In this document: piece by piece, positions 53,846-62,044 of the stretch
Position numbering within the stretch: the first letter of the stretch is position 1
Layout: each line of letters begins with the position of its first letter
Assembly (NCBI RefSeq): GCF_000427645.1
Contig: NZ_KE386571.1
Span: 2,035,676-2,099,675, forward strand
Reading direction: 5' to 3'
Length of the DNA stretch: 64,000 nucleotides
DNA from: Sphingomonas phyllosphaerae FA2
GTDB taxonomy: Bacteria; Pseudomonadota; Alphaproteobacteria; Sphingomonadales; Sphingomonadaceae
The notes under the pieces: generated by a model
The model's database searches: none
What the model was told of the DNA's origin: nothing
Seen by the model: only the letters and a program-made list of their open reading frames with translations
Position numbers and translations under genes: made by a program

Positions 53846-53922
53846 CGTTATTGCGAGCGTAGCGAAGCAATCCAGGGCCGGACCAGGACGCCCTGGATTG
53901 CTTCGCTACGCTCGCAATGACG
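53846..53922. repeat. Palindromic repeat, family A, copy 6
   Basis: CGTTATTGCGAGCGTAGCGA...CGCTCGCAATGACG, with the inner AATCCAGG arms. It lies between the convergent small protein and holin genes. Confidence 0.9.
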
Positions 53923-53927
53923 AAGCG

Positions 53928-54335
53928 CTATTTCGCCTTTGCCTTTCCCCATTCGCGCGCGACGGTGTAGCCGAGATAGCCGGTCGCAAAGAGCGTGTAG
54001 AGCGGCTCGGGCAGGCCCGACAGATAGGCGTTCATCGCCTGCGCGATTGCCGCCGCCGCCTGTGGGCGGACCGCGGCGATCAGCCCCATCGGGATGCTCC
54101 ACAGCAGCAGCGCGTACATGACGTAGAGGAAGCCCGGCCGGGCGCGGCTGGTCCACGGGTCGGTCGCCTGCGCCTCGGCGAGGATCGCGGCCATCTGCGC
54201 CTTGACGCGCTCCAGCTCCTGCGTGCCTTCCATCCGCAACAGTTCGCGCTGCGCGGCCTCACGCGCGCGAGGGTCGGGAATGAGCTTGTCGAGCAGCCCG
54301 GCGACCGGCGCGATGATCGAGTCGAGCACCGGCAT
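53928..54335 (-). CDS. 3-TM holin-family protein
   Basis: The protein has 135 residues. An N-terminal amphipathic region (MPVLDSIIAPVAGLLDKLIPDP) and a helical charged segment (QRELLRMEGTQELERVKAQMAA) are followed by a conserved WTSRARPGFLYVMYALLLWSIP and a final hydrophobic stretch. This matches the three-membrane-segment holins linked to gene transfer agent release. It forms a pair with the GH108 endolysin gene two bases upstream in the transcript. Confidence 0.83.
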   Translation of the reverse strand: MPVLDSIIAPVAGLLDKLIPDPRAREAAQRELLRMEGTQELERVKAQMAAILAEAQATDPWTSRARPGFLYVMYALLLWSIPMGLIAAVRPQAAAAIAQAMNAYLSGLPEPLYTLFATGYLGYTVAREWGKAKAK

Positions 54336-54337
54336 GG

Positions 54338-54886
54338 TCAGCGCTCCCCGCCGCCGACGCGGTTCGCGAGCCAGCCGTAGAGGAATGCCTCGTTGGCGGG
54401 GCGGTGCTCGGCGAGCGAGAGATAGCGCTCGCCCTGCAACGCCTCGACCGCGCGGATCAGCACCGTCTCGGCGGTTGGGCCGCGGGTGATCAGGAAGCGG
54501 GTGAGCACATCGAGTGTCTGGGCGCCGATCCGGCCGTCGCAGGCGAGGTCGGGATAGTCGCGCCCGCCGCGGTTGAGCGCGGTGAGCGCGCGTTGCAGGA
54601 AGGTGACGGCGACCGCCGGCCCCATGTTGACGCCGGTGTCGAACAATTCGGCGGCAAGCCGCGGGGCGTGCGCGGCGACGCGGTCGAGGCCGGGCGCGGT
54701 CCAGTAGAGGCGGCGGTAGATCGCGACGGCGGCGGGGCGCGCGAAATGCCGCATGTCGCCGGTGTAGCCGTCGGCGCGCGCGACCGCCTCGGTGATGCCG
54801 AAGCGGGTCGCGCCGCCGCGATCGGCGGGGTTGTTCACGAACCCGCCCTCGCGGTCGATCACCGCGTCGATGAGGTCGTCGATCAT
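54338..54886 (-). CDS. Glycoside hydrolase family 108 endolysin-like protein
   Basis: The protein has 182 residues from ATG 54886. The GH108 N-terminal domain includes the catalytic motif DREGGFVNNPADRGGATRFGIT at 13-34, with Glu in EGG, and a C-terminal peptidoglycan-binding-like region follows (DGRIGAQTLDVLTRFL). It lacks a signal peptide, so it needs the holin to reach peptidoglycan. The upstream frame to 54997 is repeat-derived. The holin gene follows directly. Confidence 0.87.
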   Translation of the reverse strand: MIDDLIDAVIDREGGFVNNPADRGGATRFGITEAVARADGYTGDMRHFARPAAVAIYRRLYWTAPGLDRVAAHAPRLAAELFDTGVNMGPAVAVTFLQRALTALNRGGRDYPDLACDGRIGAQTLDVLTRFLITRGPTAETVLIRAVEALQGERYLSLAEHRPANEAFLYGWLANRVGGGER

Positions 54887-54955
54887 GATGGACGTTCTCC
54901 TTGGTTGACGGGAGAACGTATCAGGAACGAAGCGGTGTAGGACAGAGCGCCACCC

Positions 54956-55050
54956 CGTCATTCCCGCGCAGGCGGGAATCCAGACGCGCAGGCCCATCGA
55001 AAGAGTCGAGACGTCAGAGGTTCTGGATTCCCGCCTTCGCGGGAATGACG
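54956..55050. repeat. Palindromic repeat, family G
   Basis: Arms CGTCATTCCCGCGCAGGCGG and CCGCCTTCGCGGGAATGACG, with inner GAATCCAGA and TCTGGATTC. This single copy lies between the endolysin gene and folB. Confidence 0.88.
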
Positions 55051-55054
55051 ATAA

Positions 55055-55405
55055 TTACCGCCCGCGCACGATCTCGCAGCCGACGCGGGCATCGGGGAAG
55101 ACATCCGGCTTCATCGAGCGGACGCGAACCTTACGGACGCGCGGGTCGGCGAGGCAGAAGGCGGCAATGCGCTCGACCAGCGTCTCCTGCAACGCAAAGC
55201 CATCGCCCGCCGCCAGCACGTGGATGCCGTCGCGGATCGTGTCGTAATCGAGCACCTCCGCGATCGTGTCGGCATCCGGTGTCCGCGGGTAATCGACCGT
55301 CAGCCGCACCGACACCAGCACGCGCTGCGGCGCGGCTTCGTGCGGGTGGATGCCGAGCCGCATCTGCACCGCAAGATCGTCGAGGATGATCGCATAATCA
55401 GCCAT
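55055..55405 (-). CDS. folB: Dihydroneopterin aldolase-family protein
   Basis: The protein has 116 residues. It has the FolB-type pattern IILDDLAVQMRLGIHPHEA...VLVSVRLTVD and DYDTIRDGIHVLAAGDGFALQETLVERIAAFCL, with the catalytic region and conserved Glu in QETLVE. The enzyme would cleave dihydroneopterin in folate synthesis. It overlaps the SDR gene by eight bases and follows it in the folE-SDR-folB transcript. A dihydroneopterin epimerase (FolX-like) role is possible. Confidence 0.87.
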   Translation of the reverse strand: MADYAIILDDLAVQMRLGIHPHEAAPQRVLVSVRLTVDYPRTPDADTIAEVLDYDTIRDGIHVLAAGDGFALQETLVERIAAFCLADPRVRKVRVRSMKPDVFPDARVGCEIVRGR

Positions 55406-56126
55406 GATCGGTCCCGAACATCACGTCGCGCGCGCTCTTCACGAAGCGCTGGCCGCAGTCGACGAAAACGTTCTGTCCGGTGACGCTGCGCGCCTCCAGC
55501 AGCCACACCACCGCCTCCCCGACTGCCTCTGCGCCGACCGGGTGCTGCAACAGATTGGCGCGCGCGACCGCGTCGAAATCGGCATCGGTCTGGTCGCCGC
55601 TCGGCAGCGTCAGTCCGGGTGACACGGCGTTGACGCGGACGCGCGGCGCATAGGCTTGTGCCATCAGCACGGTCGACTGCGCCAGCGCGGCCTTGGTCAG
55701 CGTGTAGCTGTAGAAATCGGGATTGGGGTTGGCGAGCTTCTGGTCGAGCAGGTTGACGACCGCGCCCTCCCGCCCCTGCCCCGCCAGCGCGGCGGCGAGC
55801 AGCGACGGCGCGACGACGTTGACCGCGTGGAGCCGCGCGGCAAGCGCCGCGTCGGGCGCGGCGGGGGCGTCGAACTCGAACAGCGAGGCGCTGTTGACGA
55901 GCCCGTCGACCGGACCGCCCTCACATGCGCGGGCGAAGAGCGTGGGAATGTCGGCGAGATCCGCCAGATCGCCCTGCACCGCCGCTCCGCCCAGCTCGGT
56001 CGCGAGCGCCTCGGCTTCCGCCTGCGAGGTGCCGTAGTGGATCACCGGCTCATGCCCGGCTGCCGCCACCGCGCGCGCGATCGCCGCGCCGAGCCGCTTC
56101 GCGCCGCCGGTCACCAGCACCCGCAT
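55398..56126 (-). CDS. SDR oxidoreductase, probable pteridine reductase (FolM-like)
   Basis: The protein has 242 residues with a classical SDR fold. The N-terminal TGGAKRLGAAIARAVA has the arginine typical of NADPH-dependent pteridine reductases (TGxxKRLG) instead of TGxxxGIG. NSASLFEFD, the Tyr-Lys in YSYTLTKAAL and VNAVSPGLTLPSGDQ follow. Its position between folE and folB supports reduction of dihydro- or dihydromonapterin-like pterins; the exact substrate is inferred. Start is ATG 56126, five bases after folE. Confidence 0.86.
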   Translation of the reverse strand: MRVLVTGGAKRLGAAIARAVAAAGHEPVIHYGTSQAEAEALATELGGAAVQGDLADLADIPTLFARACEGGPVDGLVNSASLFEFDAPAAPDAALAARLHAVNVVAPSLLAAALAGQGREGAVVNLLDQKLANPNPDFYSYTLTKAALAQSTVLMAQAYAPRVRVNAVSPGLTLPSGDQTDADFDAVARANLLQHPVGAEAVGEAVVWLLEARSVTGQNVFVDCGQRFVKSARDVMFGTDHG

Positions 56127-56131
56127 CGCGG

Positions 56132-56758
56132 TCAGGCCAGCCCCATCAGCGACAGCACTTCCTTGCGGCTGCGGTCGTCGTCGCGGAACACGCCCATCAT
56201 CCGGCTGGTCACCATATTGACGCCGGAGGTGCGGACGCCGCGCGCGGTCATGCACGCGTGGCTCGCCTCGATCACCACCGCGACACCCAGCGGCTTGAGC
56301 CCGTTCCAGATGCAATCGGCGACCTCGGCGGTCAGCCGCTCCTGCACCTGCAACCGCCGCGCATAACCGTGCAGCACGCGCGCCAGCTTCGAGATGCCGA
56401 CGACATGGTTGCGCGGCAGGTACGCGATATGCGCCTTGCCGATGATCGGCGCCATGTGATGTTCGCAATGCGACTGGAACGGAATGTCCTTTAGAAGCAC
56501 AATCTCGTCATAGCCGCCGACCTCCTCGAACACGCGCGACAGATGCACGCCCGGATCCTCGCCATAGCCGGCGCAATATTCCTTCCACGCCCGCGCCACG
56601 CGCTTCGGCGTGTCGACCAGCCCCTCGCGGGTGGGATCGTCGCCGGCCCAGCGCAGCAACGTCCGCACCGCCTCGGCGACGTGATCGGGCACCGCGATCT
56701 TGCCGTCTTCCGCCACCAGATCGCCGTCGTCGGGCGTCGCCTGACCCTTGTCGTTCAT
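56132..56758 (-). CDS. folE: GTP cyclohydrolase I
   Basis: Converts GTP to dihydroneopterin triphosphate, the first step of folate and pterin synthesis. The 208 residues fit. Zinc ligands lie in [21 protein letters not shown] and in [34 protein letters not shown] is also conserved. Two ATGs occur in tandem (56761 and 56758). The second has the better spacing to GAGG. The frame runs much further upstream without coding character. First gene of the folE-SDR-folB operon. Confidence 0.95.
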   Translation of the reverse strand: MNDKGQATPDDGDLVAEDGKIAVPDHVAEAVRTLLRWAGDDPTREGLVDTPKRVARAWKEYCAGYGEDPGVHLSRVFEEVGGYDEIVLLKDIPFQSHCEHHMAPIIGKAHIAYLPRNHVVGISKLARVLHGYARRLQVQERLTAEVADCIWNGLKPLGVAVVIEASHACMTARGVRTSGVNMVTSRMMGVFRDDDRSRKEVLSLMGLA

Positions 56759-56860
56759 CATGTCCTCGTTCGTATCGACGCCGGCTGTAGCACGAATTGA
56801 TCCAGCGCAACCTGTCATGTCCTCCGTGGGTTGCATCCTCCGCAACGAAGGAGACGGACG

Positions 56861-57067
56861 ATGGCGGACAATCTGAAGAAGGGCGACGAGGTGACCTGGA
56901 AGTCGCACGGCGGCACCGCGCATGGCACGGTCGAGAAGAAGCTGACGTCCGAAACCTCGATCAAGGGCCACAAGGTCAAGGCGTCGAAGGACGACCCGCA
57001 GTATCTGGTGGAGAGTGACAACGGCGGAAAGGCAGCGCACAAGCCCGCTGCGCTGAAAAAGGCGTGA
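56861..57067 (+). CDS. Tudor-like hypervirulence-associated domain protein (DUF2945)
   Basis: Basic protein of 68 residues ([25 protein letters not shown]...[32 protein letters not shown]). It consists almost entirely of a small beta-barrel domain of the TUDOR-like DUF2945 family. Function is unknown; a nucleic-acid or protein-binding adaptor is plausible. GGAG precedes the ATG. It lies 45 bp upstream of the SWIB-domain gene, probably in the same transcript. Confidence 0.85.
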   Translation: MADNLKKGDEVTWKSHGGTAHGTVEKKLTSETSIKGHKVKASKDDPQYLVESDNGGKAAHKPAALKKA

Positions 57068-57112
57068 TTCTGTGCGCGGCCCGGGCGGGCCGGCGCAAAG
57101 GGAAGGATTACA

Positions 57113-57373
57113 ATGACTACCACCCCCAAGACCGGCGGCATTCACGCTCCCGTTCAGCCCTCGGCTGAGCTGGGCGCGGTCGTCGGCAACGAGAAGCTGC
57201 CGCGCAGCCAGGTCATCAGCAAGGTGTGGGACTATATCAAGTCGAACAACCTGCAGAACCCGGAGAACAAGCGCGAGATCCTGGCCGACGACAAGCTGAA
57301 GAAGGTATTCGGCAAGGACAAGTGCACGATGTTCGAGATGAACAAGTATATCTCGCAGCACGTCAAGGCTTGA
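57113..57373 (+). CDS. SWIB/MDM2-domain protein
   Basis: The protein has 86 residues. A disordered N-terminal tail (about 1-25) is followed by one SWIB domain: [56 protein letters not shown]. The domain is best known from eukaryotic chromatin-remodelling complexes and also occurs in chlamydiae and many alphaproteobacteria. DNA-associated function is inferred. GGAAGG precedes the ATG, and a strong terminator follows. Confidence 0.92.
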   Translation: MTTTPKTGGIHAPVQPSAELGAVVGNEKLPRSQVISKVWDYIKSNNLQNPENKREILADDKLKKVFGKDKCTMFEMNKYISQHVKA

Positions 57374-57392
57374 AGCTTTTCGACTGACCCGG

Positions 57393-57427
57393 CGCGCCGC
57401 CGCCCAGACCCGGCGGCGCGTTTTTTT
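57393..57427 (+). terminator. Intrinsic terminator of the SWIB-domain gene
   Basis: CGCGCCGCCG...CGGCGGCGCG, a 10-bp perfect GC stem with an 8-base loop, is followed by TTTTTTT. Confidence 0.9.
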
Positions 57428-57470
57428 CTTTGGCTCGCCAGCAATCGACCGTTCGCGGGTCGTCCAGCCA

Positions 57471-57545
57471 TCATTGCGAGCGTAGCGAAGCAATCCAGGG
57501 CCGGATCAGGACGCCCTGGATTGCTTCGCTACGCTCGCAATGACG
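57471..57545. repeat. Palindromic repeat, family A, copy 7
   Basis: TCATTGCGAGCGTAGCGAAG...CGCTCGCAATGACG. It lies between the SWIB terminator and the 3' end of pncB. Confidence 0.9.
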
Positions 57546-57557
57546 GTGTGGACGCCT

Positions 57558-58862
57558 TTACACCGCTACCGGCACTGCCGCGCGCGCCTCGTCACCGAAC
57601 ACACGGAGATAGCGGGCGATTTCCTCCGGTGCGCCCGTCGCCTTGGCGGGATTGTCGGACAGTTTGACCGCCGGGCGCCCATCGGCGCTCACCACCTTGC
57701 ACACCAGCGAGATCGGCTCCAGCCCGGTCGCGCCATCGGGATCGCAGCCGCGGAAATCGTTGGTGAGGTTGGTGCCCCAGCCGAAGCTCATCCGCACCCG
57801 GCCGTGGAAATGGCAATAGGTACGCTCGATCGAGTCGGTGTCCATTCCGTCGGAGAAGATCAGCAATTTCTCGCGCGGGTCGCGGCCATGCGCCTGCCAC
57901 CAGGCGATGATCCGCTCGCCGGCCTCGATCGGCGGAGCGCTGTCGGGGCGGAAGCCGGTCCAGTCCGCCACCCAGTCGGGCGCGTCGCGCAGGAAGGCGG
58001 CGGTGCCGAACGCATCGGGCAGCGCGATCAGGAGGTTGCCGCCATAGGCCTGCCGCCATTCGTCGAGCACCTGATACGGCGCCTGCGCGAGCGCGGCATC
58101 GTCGGGCGCGAGCGCGGCGGCGACCATCGGCAGTTCGTGCGCATTGGTCCCGATCGCCTCCAGATCGTGGTCCATCGCGAGCAGCACGTTCGACGTGCCG
58201 ATGAAGCGCTTCCCCAACCCTTCCTTGAGCGCCTCGACGCACCAGCGCTGCCACAGGAAGCCATGCCGGCGGCGCGTGCCGAAGTCCGACAGCGCGAGGT
58301 CGGGCAGTTCCTGCAACCGCTCGACCTTCCCCCACAATTTGGCCTTGGCGCGCGCATAAAGGACGTCGAGCGTGAAACGCCCCTTGCCGCGCAGCGCCGC
58401 CCGCGCGCGCAGTTCATTGACGATCGCGAGCGCAGGGATTTCCCACATCGTCGTGCACATCCACGGGCCGTCGAAGTGCAGCTCGAACTGGCCGTCGACG
58501 GTGCGCAACTCGTAGTCGGGCAGGCGGAAGTCGGCCAGCCACGCGAGGAAATCGGGCGCGAACATCCGCGCCTCGCCATAGAAGCTGTTGCCGGCCAGCC
58601 AGATCAGCTCCTTCTTGGTAAAGCGCAGCCCCCGCGCGTGATCGAGCTGCGCGCGCAACTCGCCCGCGTCGATCACCTCGGCGAGCCGGACGCTGTGCGT
58701 GCGATTAATGAGTGCGAAGGTGGCATGGGTGTCGCGATGCCGCCGCCAGATCAGCTGGAGCATCAACAGCTTGTAGAAGTCGGTATCGAGCAGGCTGCGC
58801 ACGATCGGATCGAGCCGCCAGTTATGATCCCAGGTACGCGTCGCGATATCGGTATAGACCAT
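57558..58862 (-). CDS. pncB: Nicotinate phosphoribosyltransferase
   Basis: Makes nicotinate mononucleotide from nicotinate and PRPP in NAD salvage. The 434 residues fit the family. It starts [52 protein letters not shown] and the catalytic region [29 protein letters not shown] follow, then [14 protein letters not shown] and [11 protein letters not shown] with the conserved PRPP-binding residues. GGAGA at good spacing favours ATG 58862 over 58868. It follows nrtR on the same strand. Confidence 0.95.
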   Translation of the reverse strand: MVYTDIATRTWDHNWRLDPIVRSLLDTDFYKLLMLQLIWRRHRDTHATFALINRTHSVRLAEVIDAGELRAQLDHARGLRFTKKELIWLAGNSFYGEARMFAPDFLAWLADFRLPDYELRTVDGQFELHFDGPWMCTTMWEIPALAIVNELRARAALRGKGRFTLDVLYARAKAKLWGKVERLQELPDLALSDFGTRRRHGFLWQRWCVEALKEGLGKRFIGTSNVLLAMDHDLEAIGTNAHELPMVAAALAPDDAALAQAPYQVLDEWRQAYGGNLLIALPDAFGTAAFLRDAPDWVADWTGFRPDSAPPIEAGERIIAWWQAHGRDPREKLLIFSDGMDTDSIERTYCHFHGRVRMSFGWGTNLTNDFRGCDPDGATGLEPISLVCKVVSADGRPAVKLSDNPAKATGAPEEIARYLRVFGDEARAAVPVAV

Positions 58863-58878
58863 TGCCATTCTCCGGGAT

Positions 58879-59592
58879 TCAGACGGCTGCGTCGCGGACG
58901 CGGAACAGTTCGGCGGGGCGATGCGAGGCATCGGCCTCGCGATCGCCGGTGGCGACCAATTGGCCGCGATCGAGCATCTTGCGGCGGAAGGCGGGCTTGT
59001 TGAGCGTCGTGCCCAGCACCGCCTCGTGCACGTCCTGCAACGCGCGCAGCGTGAAGCGCTCGGGCAGGAAGGCGAAGGCGAGATCGGAATAGTCGATCTT
59101 GCCGCGCAGTCGCTCACGCGCGACGCTCAGGATCGCGCGGTGATCGAAGGCGAGCGACAGGTCCGTGCCTTCCCCGTTACACGCGCGGAGCGGATCGCCG
59201 ACCAGCGTTGCCGCGGTGACGCGCCCGGCACGCTCGGCCCGCGCCATTTGCTCCGGACGAAGCAGCGCGAGATAGGCGACGGTGACGATCCGCATCCGCG
59301 GATCGCGATCGATTGCGCCGAACGTGTAGAGCTGTTCGAGATGCGCGCGCTCCATCCCTACCTTGTCGCGCAGCACGCGCGCGGCGGCGGCGTCGAGGCT
59401 TTCGTCGATCGCGACGAAGCCGCCGGGCAGCGCCCAGCATCCGGCCTGTGGCGACTGGTCACGTCGCAGGAGCAGCGCATGTAATTGTCGCTCGATCGAC
59501 GCAAGCAGCACCAGGTCGACCGTCACCGACGGACGATCGTACGCCGCGGGGTCGTAGCCATCAATGTCGTCACCGATGCTTATATGCTCCAT
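58879..59592 (-). CDS. nrtR: NrtR-type NUDIX/winged-helix regulator of NAD metabolism
   Basis: The protein has 237 residues. An N-terminal NUDIX-like domain (about 20-150) begins [21 protein letters not shown] and has [26 protein letters not shown], in which the catalytic REXXEE of true hydrolases is replaced. A C-terminal winged helix (about 170-237: [33 protein letters not shown]) follows. This is the NrtR architecture, in which the NUDIX part senses ADP-ribose-type NAD metabolites. It lies between pncB and the divergent nicotinamidase-like gene. Confidence 0.9.
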   Translation of the reverse strand: MEHISIGDDIDGYDPAAYDRPSVTVDLVLLASIERQLHALLLRRDQSPQAGCWALPGGFVAIDESLDAAAARVLRDKVGMERAHLEQLYTFGAIDRDPRMRIVTVAYLALLRPEQMARAERAGRVTAATLVGDPLRACNGEGTDLSLAFDHRAILSVARERLRGKIDYSDLAFAFLPERFTLRALQDVHEAVLGTTLNKPAFRRKMLDRGQLVATGDREADASHRPAELFRVRDAAV

Positions 59593-59598
59593 GCACTT

Positions 59599-59627
59599 TA
59601 CTTATGCGCGCGTCGCATCTATGTCAA
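59599..59627 (-). promoter_or_regulatory. Promoter of nrtR-pncB with inverted repeat in the spacer
   Basis: On the minus strand TTGACA (59622-59627) and TAAGTA (59599-59604) are 17 bases apart. The spacer holds the inverted repeat ATGCG-N5-CGCAT (59604-59618). The transcription start expected seven bases beyond the -10 would fall at the nrtR ATG, so a leaderless mRNA is predicted. A regulator bound to the repeat would block RNA polymerase. Confidence 0.6.
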
Positions 59628-59648
59628 TCATTGCAGGTCTGAGGAAGA

Positions 59649-60248
59649 ATGATGAAGCGGCTGGTGCTGGTGATCGATACGCAGGCGGACTTCATGAACG
59701 CCGATGGCGCCTTGGCGGTGAACGAAGCGGAGACGCTGATCGCTCCGCTGACCGACTATCTGCGCGGGTTGCGGGCGGAGGATGTGGCGGGCGTGTTGTT
59801 TACGTTCGATACGCACGATGCCGCGCTCTACCCGCTGTCGCCGGAAGCGGCGCTGTTCCCGCCGCACTGCCTGCGCGACACGGGCGGGTGGGCGAACGTG
59901 CTCGATCCTGTGGTGGTCGACGCGGCGATTCCGACATGGCGGCTGGAGAAGGGCGTGTTCGACATGTGGAGCGAACCCGGCCTGTTGGTGGAGCGCATCG
60001 CGGACGGGACAACGATCGACCGCGAGGCCTTCTTCGCACAGCAACGCGCCGCGGGCGTCGAGACGGTGACGGTGGTCGGCGTGGCGGCGGATTATTGCGT
60101 GCGCTGGGCGATTGCCGGGCTGGTCGCGCGCGGCTTCGCGGTCGAGGTGCCGGCGGCGCTGACGCGCGGCATCGAGCGACCGATCGCGCAGGTACTCGAC
60201 GACGACTTCGCCGACGCGTCGGTGCGGCTTACGCTTCCCACGGCGTGA
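59649..60248 (+). CDS. Isochorismatase-family cysteine hydrolase, probable nicotinamidase
   Basis: The protein has 199 residues. Catalytic triad positions are visible: Asp10 in VLVIDTQADFM, a lysine in RLEKGVFDMW, and the nucleophile Cys in GVAADYCVRWAI. WxxxxG-type FTFDTHDAALYPLSPE contains the expected metal-binding region of nicotinamidases. Given the divergent nrtR-pncB, it most likely makes nicotinate from nicotinamide (PncA-like), but other isochorismatase-fold amidases cannot be excluded. Tandem ATGs at 59649 and 59652. Confidence 0.82.
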   Translation: MMKRLVLVIDTQADFMNADGALAVNEAETLIAPLTDYLRGLRAEDVAGVLFTFDTHDAALYPLSPEAALFPPHCLRDTGGWANVLDPVVVDAAIPTWRLEKGVFDMWSEPGLLVERIADGTTIDREAFFAQQRAAGVETVTVVGVAADYCVRWAIAGLVARGFAVEVPAALTRGIERPIAQVLDDDFADASVRLTLPTA

Positions 60249-61512
60249 TGTCGGGCTCCGCACCGATCAGCGCGAGGCCGTGCGCGATCGAAGTCAGCTC
60301 GCCGCCGGTCGCGATCCGCTCCGCGCCGAAACGGCGGTCGAAGATCGCGCGGATCGCGGGGATCAGCGACGAGCCACCGGTCAGGAACACGCGGTCGATC
60401 GCGCCCGCCTCCACCCCGCCGCGCGTCAAGGCGGCGTCGAGCGCCGCCTCGATCCGCACGAGATCGTCGGCGATCCAGCGCTCGAAATCGGCGCGCGTCA
60501 CGTCGGCGGCGATGCGGATGCCTCCGCCCTCGAACGCGAATTCGGCATGGTCGGCGCTCGACAACGCGCGCTTGAGCCGGCCGACCGCGTCGTAGAGCGG
60601 AAAGCCCTGCTCCTCCTCGACCAAGGCGATCATCCGCCCGATCGCCTCGGGATCGAGCGCGTCGCGTTGCAGCTTTCGCAATTCCTCGAGCGTGCGGCGG
60701 TTGCGCATCATCGCCAGCCGGGACCAGTCCGCCACGTCGTTGAAGAAGCCGCCGGGGATGTCGAGCACCTTGCCGAACGAGCGATATTGCCCGCCCTTCC
60801 CAAGCAGCGGCAGCACCAGTTGCGACACGATCCGTTGGTCGAAGCGGTCGCCGGCGATCCCGACGCCGGTCGAGGCGAGCGGAACGCAGCGACGCTCGGC
60901 CCCCGGCGCAGCGACGCGCACCAGCGAGAAGTCGGTCGTCCCGCCGCCGAAATCGGCGACGAGGATCGTCGCGGGCTCGGTCAGCCGCGCCGCGAAACTG
61001 TGCGCCGCGCCGAGCGGTTCGTAGACATAATGGACCTCGGCACCGAACTCGCGCAGCATCAGGTCGTAGCGGGTCCTCGCCAGCGCCTCGTCGGGGCGCG
61101 CGCCGGCATATTCGACCGGCCGCCCGACGATCACGCGCGCGGGGCGATCGTCGAGCTGTCCGCCGGCATGGCGCACCAGCTTCTGGAGCAGGAGCCGCCC
61201 GAGATCCTCGAAACGCATCTGGCGGTTGAAGATCGTCGTCCGCTCGAACAACGGGCTGGCCGCGACGGTCTTGAACGACTGGACGAAACGGCTGTCGAGC
61301 GGCGCCTCGAGATATTCGGCGATCGCCCACGGCCCTGCCTCGCTGGCGACGCCATTCCAGCCCTGCTCGTCTTCCCAGAAGCACAGCGCCGAGCGGAACA
61401 CCGCGCCGGTCGCTTCCTTGCCGGTGAACTCGACGAGCCGCGCGTCATTTTCGTCCGCGAGCGCGACGACGGTGTTGGTGGTGCCGAAATCGAGGCCGAG
61501 CGCACGCGCCAC
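60229..61512 (-). CDS. Hsp70-family protein (YegD-like)
   Basis: The protein has 427 residues, so it contains essentially only the ATPase domain and lacks the DnaK substrate-binding lid. Phosphate-binding motifs are LGLDFGTTNTVVALAD and VADFGGGTTDFSLV; the adenosine motif is VFLTGGSSLIPAI. The start is taken as GTG 61512 with GGAGC upstream. An in-frame extension to 61560 would read through tRNA-Arg(CCT) and is rejected. It overlaps the nicotinamidase-like gene by 20 bp at the 3' end and follows the tRNA by 20 bases. The client is unknown. Confidence 0.87.
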   Translation of the reverse strand: MARALGLDFGTTNTVVALADENDARLVEFTGKEATGAVFRSALCFWEDEQGWNGVASEAGPWAIAEYLEAPLDSRFVQSFKTVAASPLFERTTIFNRQMRFEDLGRLLLQKLVRHAGGQLDDRPARVIVGRPVEYAGARPDEALARTRYDLMLREFGAEVHYVYEPLGAAHSFAARLTEPATILVADFGGGTTDFSLVRVAAPGAERRCVPLASTGVGIAGDRFDQRIVSQLVLPLLGKGGQYRSFGKVLDIPGGFFNDVADWSRLAMMRNRRTLEELRKLQRDALDPEAIGRMIALVEEEQGFPLYDAVGRLKRALSSADHAEFAFEGGGIRIAADVTRADFERWIADDLVRIEAALDAALTRGGVEAGAIDRVFLTGGSSLIPAIRAIFDRRFGAERIATGGELTSIAHGLALIGAEPDITPWEA

Positions 61513-61532
61513 GTCTTGCTCCGTCGCAGGTG

Positions 61533-61609
61533 TGGTGCCCCCGGCGAGATTCGAACTCACGGCCTGCGGTTTAGGAAACCGTCGCTCTATCCTGCTGAGC
61601 TACGGGGGC
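61533..61609 (-). tRNA. tRNA-Arg, anticodon CCT
   Basis: Gene of 77 nt with encoded CCA. The acceptor is GCCCCCG/CGGGGGC, the D arm GCTC/GAGC, the anticodon stem ACGGT/ACCGC with loop TTCCTAA (anticodon CCT), and the T arm GTGAGTTCGAATCTCGC. It reads AGG. No terminator separates it from the Hsp70-family gene. Confidence 0.95.
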
Positions 61610-61660
61610 ACGGGCGGATTTCCTAGGTTTCCGCGCGCGCCCGGTCAACGGCGAAGCGGG

Positions 61661-62008
61661 TCAGGCGAACAGCGCGGCGTAGCGTTCCGGCTTGAACCCC
61701 ACCTCGATACGGTCGCCGTCGACCAGCACCGGGCGCTTGATCGTGGACGGGTGCGCGATCATCAGCGCGCGCGCCTTCGCGGCGTCGATGTCGGCCTTGT
61801 CGGTGTCGGGCAGCTTGCGGAAAGTGGTGCCGGCGCGGTTGAGCAGCGGCTCCCAGCCGACCTGCGCGATCCATGCGTCGAGCGCCTGCGCGTCAACGCC
61901 GACTTTCTTATAGTCGTGAAACGTATGCGCGACGTCGTGGTCGGTCAGCCACGTCCGCGCCTTCTTGACGGTGTCGCAATTGGGGATCCCGTAGAGGGTG
62001 GCAGTCAT
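61661..62008 (-). CDS. ArsC-family reductase (YffB/Spx-like)
   Basis: Thioredoxin-fold protein of 115 residues. The N-terminal YGIPNCDTVKKARTWL has a single cysteine (Cys11) with C-x-x-(K) context typical of YffB-type ArsC relatives. HDYKKVGVDAQALDAWIAQVGWEPLLNRAGTTFRKL and STIKRPVLVDGDRIEVGFKPERYAALF are conserved. These proteins are not arsenate reductases by default; glutathione-dependent thiol reduction is suggested. Convergent/same-strand gap to the tRNA is 51 bp. Confidence 0.88.
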   Translation of the reverse strand: MTATLYGIPNCDTVKKARTWLTDHDVAHTFHDYKKVGVDAQALDAWIAQVGWEPLLNRAGTTFRKLPDTDKADIDAAKARALMIAHPSTIKRPVLVDGDRIEVGFKPERYAALFA

Positions 62009-62044
62009 TCGAAATCCGCTTGGTTGGTTGAGGGGGATAGCCGG

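Noticed and set aside
53928..54886. Prophage call for the holin/endolysin region
   Set aside because: No integrase, terminase, capsid or tail gene lies nearby. Flanks are housekeeping genes, so a full prophage cannot be supported.
61513..61560. N-terminal extension of the Hsp70-family gene
   Set aside because: It would be translated from the T arm and CCA end of tRNA-Arg(CCT). The GTG at 61512 with GGAGC is preferable.
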